Shown here in pieces: positions 34,016-44,486 of a DNA stretch of 64,000 nt. The notes beneath the pieces are model-generated. The model did not search any database. It saw only the letters and a program-made list of their open reading frames with translations, and was not told the origin of the DNA. Each line of letters begins with the position of its first letter. Position 1 is the first letter of the stretch. This DNA is from Takashimella koratensis (taxonomy: Eukaryota; Basidiomycota; Tremellomycetes; Trichosporonales; Tetragoniomycetaceae): NCBI GenBank assembly GCA_003116875.1, contig BCKT01000005.1, forward strand, positions 1,488,001 to 1,552,000, given 5' to 3'. The position numbers and the translations under genes are program-made.

Positions 34016-35499
34016 ATGACCTCTTTATTTACAGACCGGTTTACAGCGTTAGAAGCCCGGAACCTTGAGTTTACGCAAAGTGCCCCAATTACCCCAATGA
34101 CCTGAGCTCGGTGAACACCAGCCTACGACCGGGGTACTATTCTCTCTTCGATACTGGCGACGCTGACTGTTCGGTTGTTTGCATGGTAGGTCTTTTATTA
34201 TTATGGCTCATCATTAACTGATAGTCGCCTGGGTCGGCCATGGTGGCATTTCTGGAAGAACTTTCCTCAAACTCGGGTCTCAAGCTCCTACAGAGCACCG
34301 GGGCTTCCGCAGAGGCGATGCAGCAATGACTGACTCCAAGGACGAACATGGCCTCCATCACGTCTATGTTTTAGCGTTGAATGGCGCAGACAGTTTGGAC
34401 ATCTACCATCCCTCGCGATACCTACGGTGAGTAGTAAGGAAGTTCTTCCGCGTGTAATTAGCGGCTGAGGTAACTCTTTGCAGCTCGGCGGCCGCCAGGT
34501 CAACGTCTTGGAACTCACCGGCAAGGTTCCAGAAGATGGCTACCAAGCTTCGAGAAGAATTGACCTCGCCTAAGATTGAGGTCGAAAGCGACGTTAAGAA
34601 CGACAGAGGTCGATCTTACCAAACTAGTTCTTGATCCGGAAGAAGAGATCAAATATGTCGAGCATACGGATCCCTTCACTGGTGCCTACCACAGTCATTA
34701 TCTTCTTGTAGTTGGGGACAAGAAGACCGTCGTCCATTACACCCTGGTTAACTTTTGGACGGATAAGACAGCTCTGTCAGCAACGGACACCGTCAAAGAG
34801 CTTGTGATCAGCGAGGGAATTCGCACTCAAAGGCAAAAGCAGCCGGGTCCCTTGTAGGAACATTGGTGAGCTCCTGACAGTAACAATGACTGCTGTCCCC
34901 CCAGCTATGGGGGAACAGGACGAGAGGGAACGCGTAAGATGTTGGGTAACATTATCAAGAGATTCCCTCCTGTCGAAGCTTCTTTGAAGACCGAAGATGG
35001 GCGAACCAATTTCACGGAGCAGCTCGAACTCAGCCAGGCGAGAGAAGACACCGATCTTCTTCCTCCCAACTGGACGGTTGAATACACGTACATCTGGGAC
35101 GTTAAACCTCCCCTCGATGAAGAGACTTTGAAGTGTTCGATCTCGAAGGAGACTGACATGTTGCGTCAGAAACGTCCGTATATGGTTGGTAAAGATGTTA
35201 GGTTTCTCACTCGATCTGGGGGATCCATCGCTCGACGCTCTACGGACTGCTATATATATCCCTCTGTCACTCTCTCCGCAGCTCCCCCTGGCCGTGTCAC
35301 AGTCCCATGCTACCCCTGGTGGCGTTGGATCTGCGCCACCCCGCTCGGATCGCTCTCGTCACTCGAGGTACTTTGGTACCGCACAGATCGCCTCCGCAGT
35401 CCTCGGCCGTGATACCTGACAAAAGAAGTGCAGTTCCGCTCGCTTTTCCAGTTCACGGATGCGTGTATCAGAGAGACTGAAAGGCTTTCTTCTCTGTGA
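34016..35499 (+). pseudogene. Family B gene, decayed copy 2
   Basis: Starts with ATG at 34016 (MTSLFTDRF) in the same order as copy 1. Matching blocks are FLEELSSNSGLKLLQSTGAS, ALNGADSLDI, HSHYLLVVGDKKTVVHYTL, IIKRFPPVEASLKTEDG, PPNWTVEYT and FTDACIRETE. Lesions: frameshifts near 34097, 34310 and 34605, and a TAG at 34855-34857 where copy 1 has a sense codon. Introns at the same places as in copy 1 remain recognisable, with one extra 237-base intron-like segment at 35189-35425. The lesions differ from those of copy 1, so each copy decayed after the duplication. Confidence 0.6.
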
Positions 35500-35750
35500 A
35501 CAGTCTCAATGAGGTGACACGACCGTCATGAGTTCTGCTTTCGAAATAGTTAATTGGTGCAATTTCTGTTCTCAACAGTCGTCGAGAGAACGCAGATATT
35601 CATATCATGCCCAATCGATGCATTCAATCATTCCACATGACAAAACCTACTGGTTTTTGTACAAGCAAGTGGCAATCTGGAGGGTAGACCAATCCTTCGT
35701 TCACAAGCCTTTGTATCTCCACAACTTGCCTCGGTGATATAGTGCTTCCG

Positions 35751-37853
35751 TCACGCCACCTTTTCGATGTGCTCGGAGCGAAGAACAAACTTTTCTCCTG
35801 ACCCGCCGGAAGCAGGGGTCTCCGTGCCGGCGGCCGGCGGTCCCGAGAGAATGTGAGCGAGGATCTCCAGCCTGCGAGCCTCGTCCTCTGCACCAGACTT
35901 GTTGTGGAACTTGGTGTCCATCTCTATTTGAGGTTGTACGTCAGTGCGTAAATCTGAAGTAGCAATCTGGTTTAGCGCAACTCACGTTCGAGGGAGACAC
36001 CTTTAGTCTCAGGGACGCAGAACACGACAAAGACAATGGATAGAGCCGAGAAGGCTGCGAAGAAGAAGAAGGCGCCGTAGCCGTGGGTGTGGGCAACGAG
36101 TGTAGGGGTGATGAGTCCCTGGGAGGCGGTAAGCACAAGCATGAAGAAAGCAAGTCTATACTCACGACAATGAAGTTGTTGACCCAGTTAGATACGGTAG
36201 CAAGACCAACCGCTTTGGCACGGTACGAGCTGGCGCAGACCTCAGGGGGCATCGCCCATGGAATACTAGTAGCGTTAGAAGGTGAATTACAAAGCAGAAT
36301 AACTTGAAAGACTTACGGAGCCCATGAGAGACCGAAGACAAACATGAAAATCATGAGCATAGCCACACCGACGCGAGCTTCCGTACCGTGCGTCTCCCAA
36401 CTGGTGTAGTCGGCCGCAACCAGCGCAGCCGAGATGATGTGACAGCAGAAGCAGACGGCCGAACCTATCAGGAGAAGCGGGCGACGGCCGATGTAGTCCA
36501 TGAGGAAGAAGGCAGGAGTGCAGCCGACCAGTTGCATGACGTCGGTGATGCCGGAGTAGGTCAGTTGAGTGGCGCGGTCCATTCCCAGGGAGGCAAACAA
36601 AGTGGGCGCGTAGTAAATCTGTAGAGCGTTAGCGATAATTTCTGCAAAATGAGTAGGCGACAATACTCACGATGGCGTTGACGCCGATAAACTGCTGGAA
36701 GAATTGGAGTCCGATCCCGATGACGGTCCTCTGCCAAACTCCCGGTCGGAAGCAGTCGAGCCAAGTGAGAATCTCACGCTGGAGCTCGGAAGAGTCGGGC
36801 TTGGCGAGTTCCGGGTGACGAAGTTCCTGTGCGATGCGATTCGCTTGGATCTCAGCACGAATGGTAACCCACTCGGCCTGGACGCGAGGGTCGGTAATAG
36901 GGAGCTGTCGAAGTCTGCCAAGCGTGTTCAAAGCTTCACCGTCGCGTCCTTTCAAACTGAGCCAACGAGGCGAGAAAGGCATGAAGAGGATCATGACAGC
37001 AAGGACGAAGCCGGGAACCATCTGAATCAGGAATGGCAGGCGAAACGACCAGTCCGAGATGATGTCCTGGGTACCGTAGGTAATGTAGAACGAGATGACC
37101 TGAAATCAGCAAGGTACGGCAAGTTTGTCACTCACGACACCAAGGCAGACCATCCAGGATTCGAAAACGAGCATGGAACCACGCAAGTGAGGAGGAGCAA
37201 TCTCTCCGATGAACATGGGCGCAACGCAAGCGAGGGTTCCGATACCGACTCCGCCAATGAACCGACCAATAACGAGCTGCGCAAATGAGAAGGCCGAAGT
37301 TTGCAGAGTTGAACCAATCACGAACCACACGGTACCCAGCATGAGCACGTATCGACGCGAAATCTTGTCGGCTGCGAAACCGGACTGAATAGCGCCAAAC
37401 GCCGCTCCCAGCTCGAGAAGAGCCGTCATGAGACTGCGCAACGTGTTTAGTACATTTGGACTCTGAGGATAACGTGGCTTACCCTTGGTTGAACGACGCT
37501 TTCCCAGTTACGCTTGCGTCCATATCGGGGAATTGGGCAAGGAACTGATCCATGCCGAGAATGATGGAGATGACACCTTGGTCAAAGCCAAACAAGAAAC
37601 CACCGATGGCAGCGGCAGCAGAGCAAGTCACGACATAAGGCGATGCAAAGAAGGCTCTGAGGGCTGAAAGAAATTGATATGTCAACGACTCTGCTCAAAA
37701 CCACAAACCGCGAATTGGCTCAATATTGACCGTCTCATACTTACAGACTTTGCCGTAGCTCGAAGCTAACTTGTCGTCTTCGACCAAGCTTGCGACTTTG
37801 GGATCCAGCTCGACCTGGTGGTAGTTTTCGTTGGTAACGACCAGCTCGCTCAT
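35751..37853 (-). CDS. MFS sugar transporter (SP family)
   Basis: Eight exons: 37853-37745, 37663-37483, 37433-37136, 37099-36671, 36618-36317, 36265-36166, 36118-35986, 35923-35751 (complement); 574 residues and twelve helices. Hallmarks in order: GGFLFGFDQGVIS in helix 1, ADKISRRY between helices 2 and 3, GRFIGGVGIG, PPHLRGS, the FSPRWL motif before the large central loop, QFFQQFIGVNAIIYYAP in helix 7, DYIGRRPLLL, IPWAMPPEV and the closing PETKGVSLE. These mark a proton-coupled sugar (or quinate-like) importer of the plasma membrane. The extended cytoplasmic tail contains an Ala/Gly/Pro-rich stretch. A TATA box lies about 70 bases upstream. The exact sugar cannot be read from sequence. Confidence 0.9.
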
Positions 37854-39092
37854 GACTGGGGTGTTGTTGTGGGGGTGGAGGAGGCTGTGGGGGATGAGAC
37901 GGGCTTGTGGAGCTCCATCAAGTCCTTTATATACTCCTCATGTCGGTTCAAAGACAGAATTGATCATGGTCGGGAAGCTTGACCCCACGAGATCTTTGAA
38001 AGAAAGACCGTTGTCGGGGAAATTTTCCCAGACAGGTGCTCAAAAGGGTAGCCCGGGTGCATCAGCTGCCGGGGTAGGAAGAGAGCTGTGGCCTGACGGA
38101 ACCTGAATTTCCCTTAGAACCATCACAAAGTTTCCCCGACCGCGGCTTTTTCTGTGCCTGCTTGCCCCAGGTGCGACAACATCGCGAGGCATCGCGACGA
38201 CCGCTACTTACCGGTCCGGTTTCGGCCTCTCAACTGGACTTCGGCTGGAGGCTTGATGACGCAAGAGGTCGGGTCAAGAGCACGACCTCTGTGGAGTCAG
38301 TCGGGAAGCAGACGTCACAGAACCGGTGGGCCTGACGTTTGACACAGATTTCCGTAACGGATGGAAAACCCCGTTTCGGAGTAGAATATCAACTCTGACT
38401 ATGGAAAACCTCTCCAACGGCCTTTCTGTCCCCACTTCTTCATACCTGTGGAGAGCGAGCTCACAAGCCGTATCATCAACATAGCCCAACTTCGATAGCT
38501 GTCACGTCGGACACTGTAGAGGGCTCCCGAACCGGAAAACGGAACAGAGATCAATTGACGTAACCGGAAGGCGGCGGCAAGACGTTCACTACCGGCTTAC
38601 CGCCTTGCTCACGTCGTCGAGATCACCGACACGGCTGAGGAGAAAGAATGTCCGACCCGCTGCAATGATCAAGTGTCCAGCCGCGACGTGGGCGACAGCC
38701 GAGTGACCAGTCTCGAGGAGACTCAATAGTACCCTGAATGCTTAGCCAAGTTTAGCCAAGACGGCCTCAGAATGCATTTTCCAGTACGCATTACAGATAT
38801 GAGAGCATCCGAGTCAAGTCATACGCTTAGCGGCTGCTTCTTATGTCTCCTAGATCGTCAATAAGGCCAAGTGAATGGCAACAAGGGTTCCTGTGAGAGG
38901 ATCAGAGGGGGACAGTCTCCAGTAAATGTGGTGGACTCAAATGAGCACTCCGGGTACCCTCCTTCCGGCGGCGACGGTCACCTGCGATCGACTTTGGCGC
39001 TCCACCGACCACCTCATCACCCATCCAATCTTCACCAGTGCATCGCCAATCTCCACCCTCAATATCCACGGCCATAGCAATCTACGAGCAAC
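37854..39092. other. Long divergent intergenic region
   Basis: About 1.2 kb between the sugar transporter start and the F-box-like gene start. Apart from the TATA box at 37924-37932 and a doubled TTAGCCAAG word near 38742-38760, I see only many CGG and CCG words that could bind zinc-cluster regulators. No gene is supported. Confidence 0.45.
37924..37932 (-). promoter_or_regulatory. TATA box of sugar transporter gene
   Basis: On the minus strand this reads TATATAAAG, about 71-79 bases upstream of the start codon at 37853. Strong match and spacing for a regulated core promoter. Confidence 0.6.
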
Positions 39093-39973
39093 ATGGACGA
39101 GCCTCCTCCCGCATACAGCAGCGTTCACTCGGCTTTCGTAGCTTTTAAACCACACCCTTCACTCTCTGAAATCCCGCTTCACCTGCTGCATCATATCCTC
39201 AACCTCACCCTTGACCCTCGCGTGACCCCTTCTGCATACACCGTAGATGATGACCACGATCGAGCCCGACGGCGTTGGACAATGTTTGCTGGTCTTAGAT
39301 GTGTAGACAGGCGCTTCTACCTCTGTACGTGTCGCTTTGATGGCGAGGATAGGCTTACCAGCAGTGCCAAGCTAACGCTCTTGGCAGGCTGCACTGCAAT
39401 ACTTCGACAGGTGTACTTGCCCAAGTTCACCTCTGGAATCGGTCGAGTCTCGTCGGAACCGCTCTCTCCTGGATTGAAAGAGTCGGGCGTTGATATATTT
39501 AGAGATAGGAAAAGGGAGACCGCGGTTCTGGACCGATTCATCGCTGTCTGTGTTGGAGAGGACATGAGGGCGGCGGAGAGCGTTTTCATTGAATCGACAG
39601 GTGGAGCAGAGGTCTTGCGGCTACAAGTAGGTGTCCCTTGCCGGTTTCAATCCATGATACGACTGACCTTGTACAGCCCGCCGCAAGAGCAGAGGACCTT
39701 CTCTTGACATTGCCGAGAAACTTGGTTTCTCGAGACGCACCACTTGCTTCCGCATCTCGCCATATATTACCTTTACCGTGGCCACTCGTCTCGATCGCGC
39801 TATCTCCAGGATGGGCTCGCCTTTTCGTCTCCCCACCAAGAGGAGTACCCGGTGGCAAAGATCAAGTACTAGAGGTTCGCAGAGGGACAGCGGAAGAGAT
39901 CGTACAACGTATGAAGCGTGGCCTCGAGGACATGAGCCAGGGTCTAGTCCATTGGGGTGATCGCGTTCTATGA
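39093..39973 (+). CDS. Probable F-box-type protein
   Basis: Three exons: 39093-39324, 39388-39626, 39677-39973; 255 residues. After a short proline-rich start, SLSEIPLHLLHHILNLTLDP (about residues 25-45) has the leucine and proline spacing of an F-box helix start, followed by LRCVDRRFYLCC, which fits the continuation. Such proteins link SCF ubiquitin ligase to targets. The rest is an unrecognised globular part with Leu-rich segments and no repeats. The F-box call rests on pattern only and the protein is shorter than most. Introns of 63 and 50 bases have normal signals. Confidence 0.55.
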
Positions 39974-40053
39974 TTGACGCGGCCTTGTCATTCACGAAAT
40001 ACATTAATATGCACATACACACTGTAGATCTACAAAAAAGCCTCCCTATCTCC

Positions 40054-41166
40054 TCAATCCTCGTCAAAGTCGTACACTTTCCCCTCCTCACCATAAATCT
40101 CGTCGTGCTTGGCCTGGATAACAGGTCCAGCCAGGAACTTGGGAGTGCCCCTGTCATTGAGGCCCCACTCCTCGGGCGTATTGTCAAACACCATCCACTT
40201 CCTGATATCTCTCACATGCTTGCCCGACCAGCCCTCTCCCTCATTCCCACCCGCCCTGTGAACCACCGCGGTGTTGTCCCAGACGACGACGTCGCCGGGC
40301 TGTTTGTAGTATACCTTCATGACGTACTTCGGCTCCTCGACCTTTTTGCGGAGTCGCAGAATGAGCTTACTCGACTCGTCCTCGTCCATACCGTCGATGT
40401 GGTGCAGATGACTGGCGATATAAAGGGCCTTGCGTCCGGATCCTGCGTGCTTCACGACGACCTTGTGTTTACTCATCGGGTACTTTTTGGGATCGAGCGC
40501 AGCAAAGGTCGGGAAGTTGGGCAGGGCGACGCGACGAGAGTGGAAATGAGAGTGGACACCGACTTTGTCCTCGATCAACGCCTTGGTCTCGTCATCGAGA
40601 TCAGCGTAAGCGGTTCGAGTGTCCCCAAATTCGGTCGCGCCACCCGTCCCGGGAGGTGGGAGCTGGCGGGCGATGATCGACGTCAGACGGACTCGGCGTG
40701 CGTCGTAACTCGTGTCCACGTGGAAAAGTGCCGTCTCCTTAGCCATGAACCATCGCAGCTCTCCGGGCTTCACAATGCTACCGTCGAGGTAGAGATTGCC
40801 TGTGGTTCAAGATTAGTTTCAGCGTTTCATGGATCTTGCCAGGCAAAACACACTTGGGTCACCGAGGTTCTTGGTAGGGAAGCGGCGGCTGGAGCCTTCG
40901 GCTAGCTCCCCGAACTGCGCGCCAAAGTCGACGTACTCCTGGTCGGTCATGCCCGTGTTGCGGAACACGAGGACACCGTACTTGCCCAAAGCCGCTTTGA
41001 TCTCCTCCATCGTCGCCTCGGAGAGGGGTTTGGAGAAGTCGACCCCTTCGACTTCGGCGCCATACGTATCATGGAGCGGGGTGCAGTGGAGGGAAGCTCC
41101 TGCGACCTCGGGTTTGAGGTGAAGCGTAGCGGTTGCCGCTGGTGGCTCGGTCAATGTCTGCGACAT
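40054..41166 (-). CDS. TauD/TfdA-type Fe(II)/2-oxoglutarate dioxygenase
   Basis: Two exons: 41166-40854 and 40799-40054 (complement); 352 residues. The start and end flank a complete TauD fold: YGAEVEGVDFSKPLS near residue 35, LVFRNTGMTDQEYVDF, then the iron-binding HVD (His131, Asp133) and the distal His285 in VVHRAGG; Arg301 or Arg304 would bind 2-oxoglutarate. Fungal members such as Jlp1 split sulfonates to sulfite, and others act on aryloxyalkanoates; substrate is not certain. It lies head-to-head with a Dal5-type carrier gene, suggesting import followed by oxidation of an organic acid or sulfonate. The intron donor is the less usual GTGTGT. Confidence 0.88.
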
Positions 41167-41824
41167 GTTGTTGCTGATGGTTTGGGATGTCAGTTGAGCA
41201 GCAAGAGCCGAGGTATATTTGTACGGCCAGCGCCGGGGCGGTCGGAGCGGTCCGGTTAGAAACCGGTTCTGAAGTCAGCTGACGACGCCGGGCCGTTGAA
41301 AGCAAATGGAGATTTGCTCGGCTCTTGGGCGCGATGACTCGGGTCCATCTCGGCGATGCCCGAAATACTACACCTCCACAAGGGCTCCAGGCGGGCTCCG
41401 AGTGGCAGACCTGCAAAACCTTGTCGGCTGAGCGGGGCTAACATATGACGTTAGGCGTTTCTTCATTGCGGGTCACCCCGTCTGTCAGACAGATTGGGCA
41501 CGCACAACACCGCGACGGATGCTGTGGATCTTTTCGGATGTCGCACTCATTGGACCGATCGGTTCAACAACTTGAATAGATCGGTTTGAACACGCGCCGA
41601 CAATGTGCCGTACCATCACAGCTTTGGGACAACGACTCTCAGTGGTCCGCCGCGGACCGCAATCCGTGTGTTCCGTTCTAAAACAAGAGCTGAAGGCGGC
41701 CCGGATTGACTTGTGTAGCCGAGATGGAGACCCCCTTTGCCGCCCTTGTTATGTATAAGATCCCTATTCCCTCCACGGGCAGGGAGAGGGACCCCACTCG
41801 CCCCGCAATACGTTCCTATCCACC
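41167..41824. promoter_or_regulatory. Shared promoter of dioxygenase and anion transporter genes
   Basis: The 658-base gap between divergent starts. It contains a near-palindrome at 41644-41658, a TATA-like TATGTATAAG at about 41751-41760 before the transporter, and a TATATTT-like element at about 41212-41218 close to the dioxygenase start. Confidence 0.5.
41644..41658. promoter_or_regulatory. Perfect 7-base inverted repeat, candidate regulator site
   Basis: GGTCCGC and GCGGACC separated by one base. CGG/CCG half-sites in inverted arrangement are typical targets of fungal zinc-cluster regulators. It lies 167 bases before the transporter ATG. Site function is inferred only. Confidence 0.35.
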
Positions 41825-43909
41825 ATGTCTGCTACCCAGGATATTGTGGAACCAGTCTCTCCCGCCGAGGAGGACAAGAAGCTCCAGCCTCTTCACGTGG
41901 AGAACGCCGACGTTGAGGCTGCCGACAATGGACCAGTCAAATACAAGGCCAACCACCAGATGGACGACGCTGCCAAGCTGCTCGAGGAAGTCGGTGGCCA
42001 AGTCGACATCTCCCCCGAGGACCGCAAACGTGTCCTCCGCAAGGTCGATCTCTGGGTTTGTGTGCCCATGTGCATCGTTTATGGTATCCAGTCTCTCGAC
42101 AAGGGGAGTATCTCATACGCTGCTGTCTTCGATCTACAAACGGACACGCACCTCGTTGGCAGCCAATACAGGTAGGCGCCATTTTGACTGAGAGTGTCGT
42201 ACGATGCTGACATAATTTGAAACAGCTGGCTTTCGTCCGTAGGATACATTGCTCAGCTGTTGTGCCAGTCTATCTCCGCATACGCACTCGTCGTATTCCC
42301 TGTCAAGTACTGGGTCATCTTCAACATGGCCTCGTGGAGCATCGTTACCATCTGCACTGGTAAGTCATTATAATGGTTCATAAACCTTGCGTAGCTGACC
42401 ATCCACTCAGGTGCTGCCACGAACTTTGCCGGTCTTTTGACTGCGCGTATCTTCCTTGGTATCTTTGAAGCGACCATCCTGCCCAGGTTAGTAATTAGCC
42501 ACTGGTCATTGCTGACCCTGCAGTTTCGTCCTGATCACCCAAATGTGGTGGACTCGACGAGAGCAGTCGTACCGTACCATCGCGTACCAAATCTCCCTTA
42601 GCGTGGCTGGTATCTTTGGTCCCCTGTTGTCTTACGCCATTGGTGTCGCAACCACCAACACCAAGTCCAAGGTCCTCCCCTATCAAGGCATTTTCCTCTT
42701 CCTCGGTAGCATTTCGCTTGCTTTCGTGCCGTTGATCTGGTGGATGCTTCCCAATTCGCCAACAACCGCCAAGTTTCTCCGCAATGGCAACGACCGCATC
42801 ATCGCCATCGAACGTGTTCGAGAGAACAACACGGGAACCAAGGTTCGTTATACGTTGTTTCTCCGCTGACGTAATAGGCATCCAAGTGGAAGTGGAGTCA
42901 GTTCCGCGAGGCCATGCGTGACCCCAAGACCTGGCTGTGGACTGCGATGTTCTTGTAAGCCGTCTCGCAGACAATTTTACTGACCACAGGTGTGTCTCGT
43001 GTCCATCTGGCGGGATCGGTACTTTCGGCGGTCTCATCACCAAAGGCTTCGGTTTCAACAGCTTTACCGTGAGTTGTCCACTGCGTCGTATGGCTGACTT
43101 GTAAGACCATTCTCATGCAAATCCCCACCGGAGTGATCGGTATCATCGTCCTTCTCTGTTCTATTTTCATTACCAACCGGATCAAGATTCGTTTCATCAT
43201 CATCTGTACTTTGATTCTCCCAGCTGTTGGCGGTGCGGTTGGTTTGATCTACGTCCCACGAACCGACACCAGAGGATTGATGGGTTGTTACTACACCCTC
43301 TACTTCTACCCTGCCCTTCGTATGTGCTCAGAGCTGTTCACCTGCTAACCCGTTTAGAGCCGCTTCTCTACTCTTGGGCTAACCTCAACGCCGGTGGCAC
43401 CACCAAACGTGTCGTTACCACCGCAACCTTGTTTGTTGGACGTAAGTCTCACAGCTTTTTCATTTGCTGACGTTCATAGAATGTGTCGGAAATGTACGCT
43501 TTTCCCACCCGTGACACAGCTAACGACAGGTTGTCGGGCCCCAAGTCTACTTGGCCAAGGAAGCGCCATACTACCACACTGGACTTTACGTCGACATTGG
43601 CTGCTGGTCGATGCTTTTCGTTCTCACCGTCTCTATGGGAATGTACCTCAAATACCTCAACCGCAAGAAGGCCCAGTTCCGTGAATCCATCGGTCTGCCT
43701 GCCGATATCAAGGACATGTCTATCATGACTACCGAAGAGGCGGCAGCCTATCGTGAGGAGCTCACGCAGCGGCTCCGAGCCCAGGGAATGGACGAAGCTA
43801 GGCTCTACGAGCAGGCCTTCGACGATATCACCGACTTTGAGTGAGTGATAACCTGTGGACAAAGCGAGTGCTGATCACCAGAAACCCCACTTTTATGTAC
43901 GTCATTTAA
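41825..43909 (+). CDS. Dal5-type (anion:cation symporter) MFS transporter
   Basis: Eleven exons: 41825-42171, 42226-42359, 42411-42486, 42524-42842, 42878-42954, 42990-43068, 43106-43319, 43358-43441, 43480-43493, 43530-43840, 43882-43909; 560 residues. The N-terminal tail is charged; LDKGSISYAAVF, GTATNFAG-like TGAATNFAGLLTARIFLGIFEA, the MWWTRREQSYRT loop, YQGIFLFLGSISL and the late YSWANLNAGGTTKR segment are characteristic of the Dal5/allantoate permease group, which carries ureido acids, nicotinate, vitamins and, for Soa1-like members, sulfite and sulfonates. The neighbouring dioxygenase favours a sulfonate or similar substrate. Exon 9 is only 14 bases. The last exon adds eight codons. 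Confidence 0.88.
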
Positions 43910-44486
43910 TCAAAGAAAGTAATAGTGTTGTGTGGGCAGGCGTTGTGGCCATCTTGGTCTTTGAAACAAGTATGCAATGTGTGGCGACATGCCCTCTTTT
44001 GTGTCTCCTTCCCTTGGGGTTCTGTCCCCAGGACGGCGAGAAGTCCCTCTGGTTCTCCCACAGCGCTCTTAGATGCTGCCCTCTCACGCCTCCACTGATG
44101 CCTCAGTGTGTGATTTGCTTGGACGTCGCCCTTTCCTTTGATATGGTGGAGTGTTGACTGTCCAAACGCGCACCACCAGCAAGAAAGGACGGCCCGCTCA
44201 TCAAAGGACGTTACGGTGGAGCGGTGGGGCTGAGTGCACTCTCGATCGCCGTCCGACTGACAGACTCACTTTTCTCCCCCACTCCCCCCAAATCCATTTC
44301 ACAACCACTCACTTTCTCATTTTTCTCTCTCTCCCACTCATTTACCCACCACTTGTCATCCAGCACTTACACAACCTCATCCGTACACACATACACCACC
44401 ACAAGCCTCTCATCAACAAACCCTCGTCGAAAAACTCCACCCACGGCTCAAACTCAATCGAATACCTCTCAATCCAGCACCTCATC
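43910..44486. other. Intergenic, no supported gene
   Basis: Downstream of the transporter and upstream of the first intronless gene. From about 44260 to 44480 the plus strand is a C/A/T-rich, nearly G-free leader, a common look for fungal 5' untranslated regions. Confidence 0.5.
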
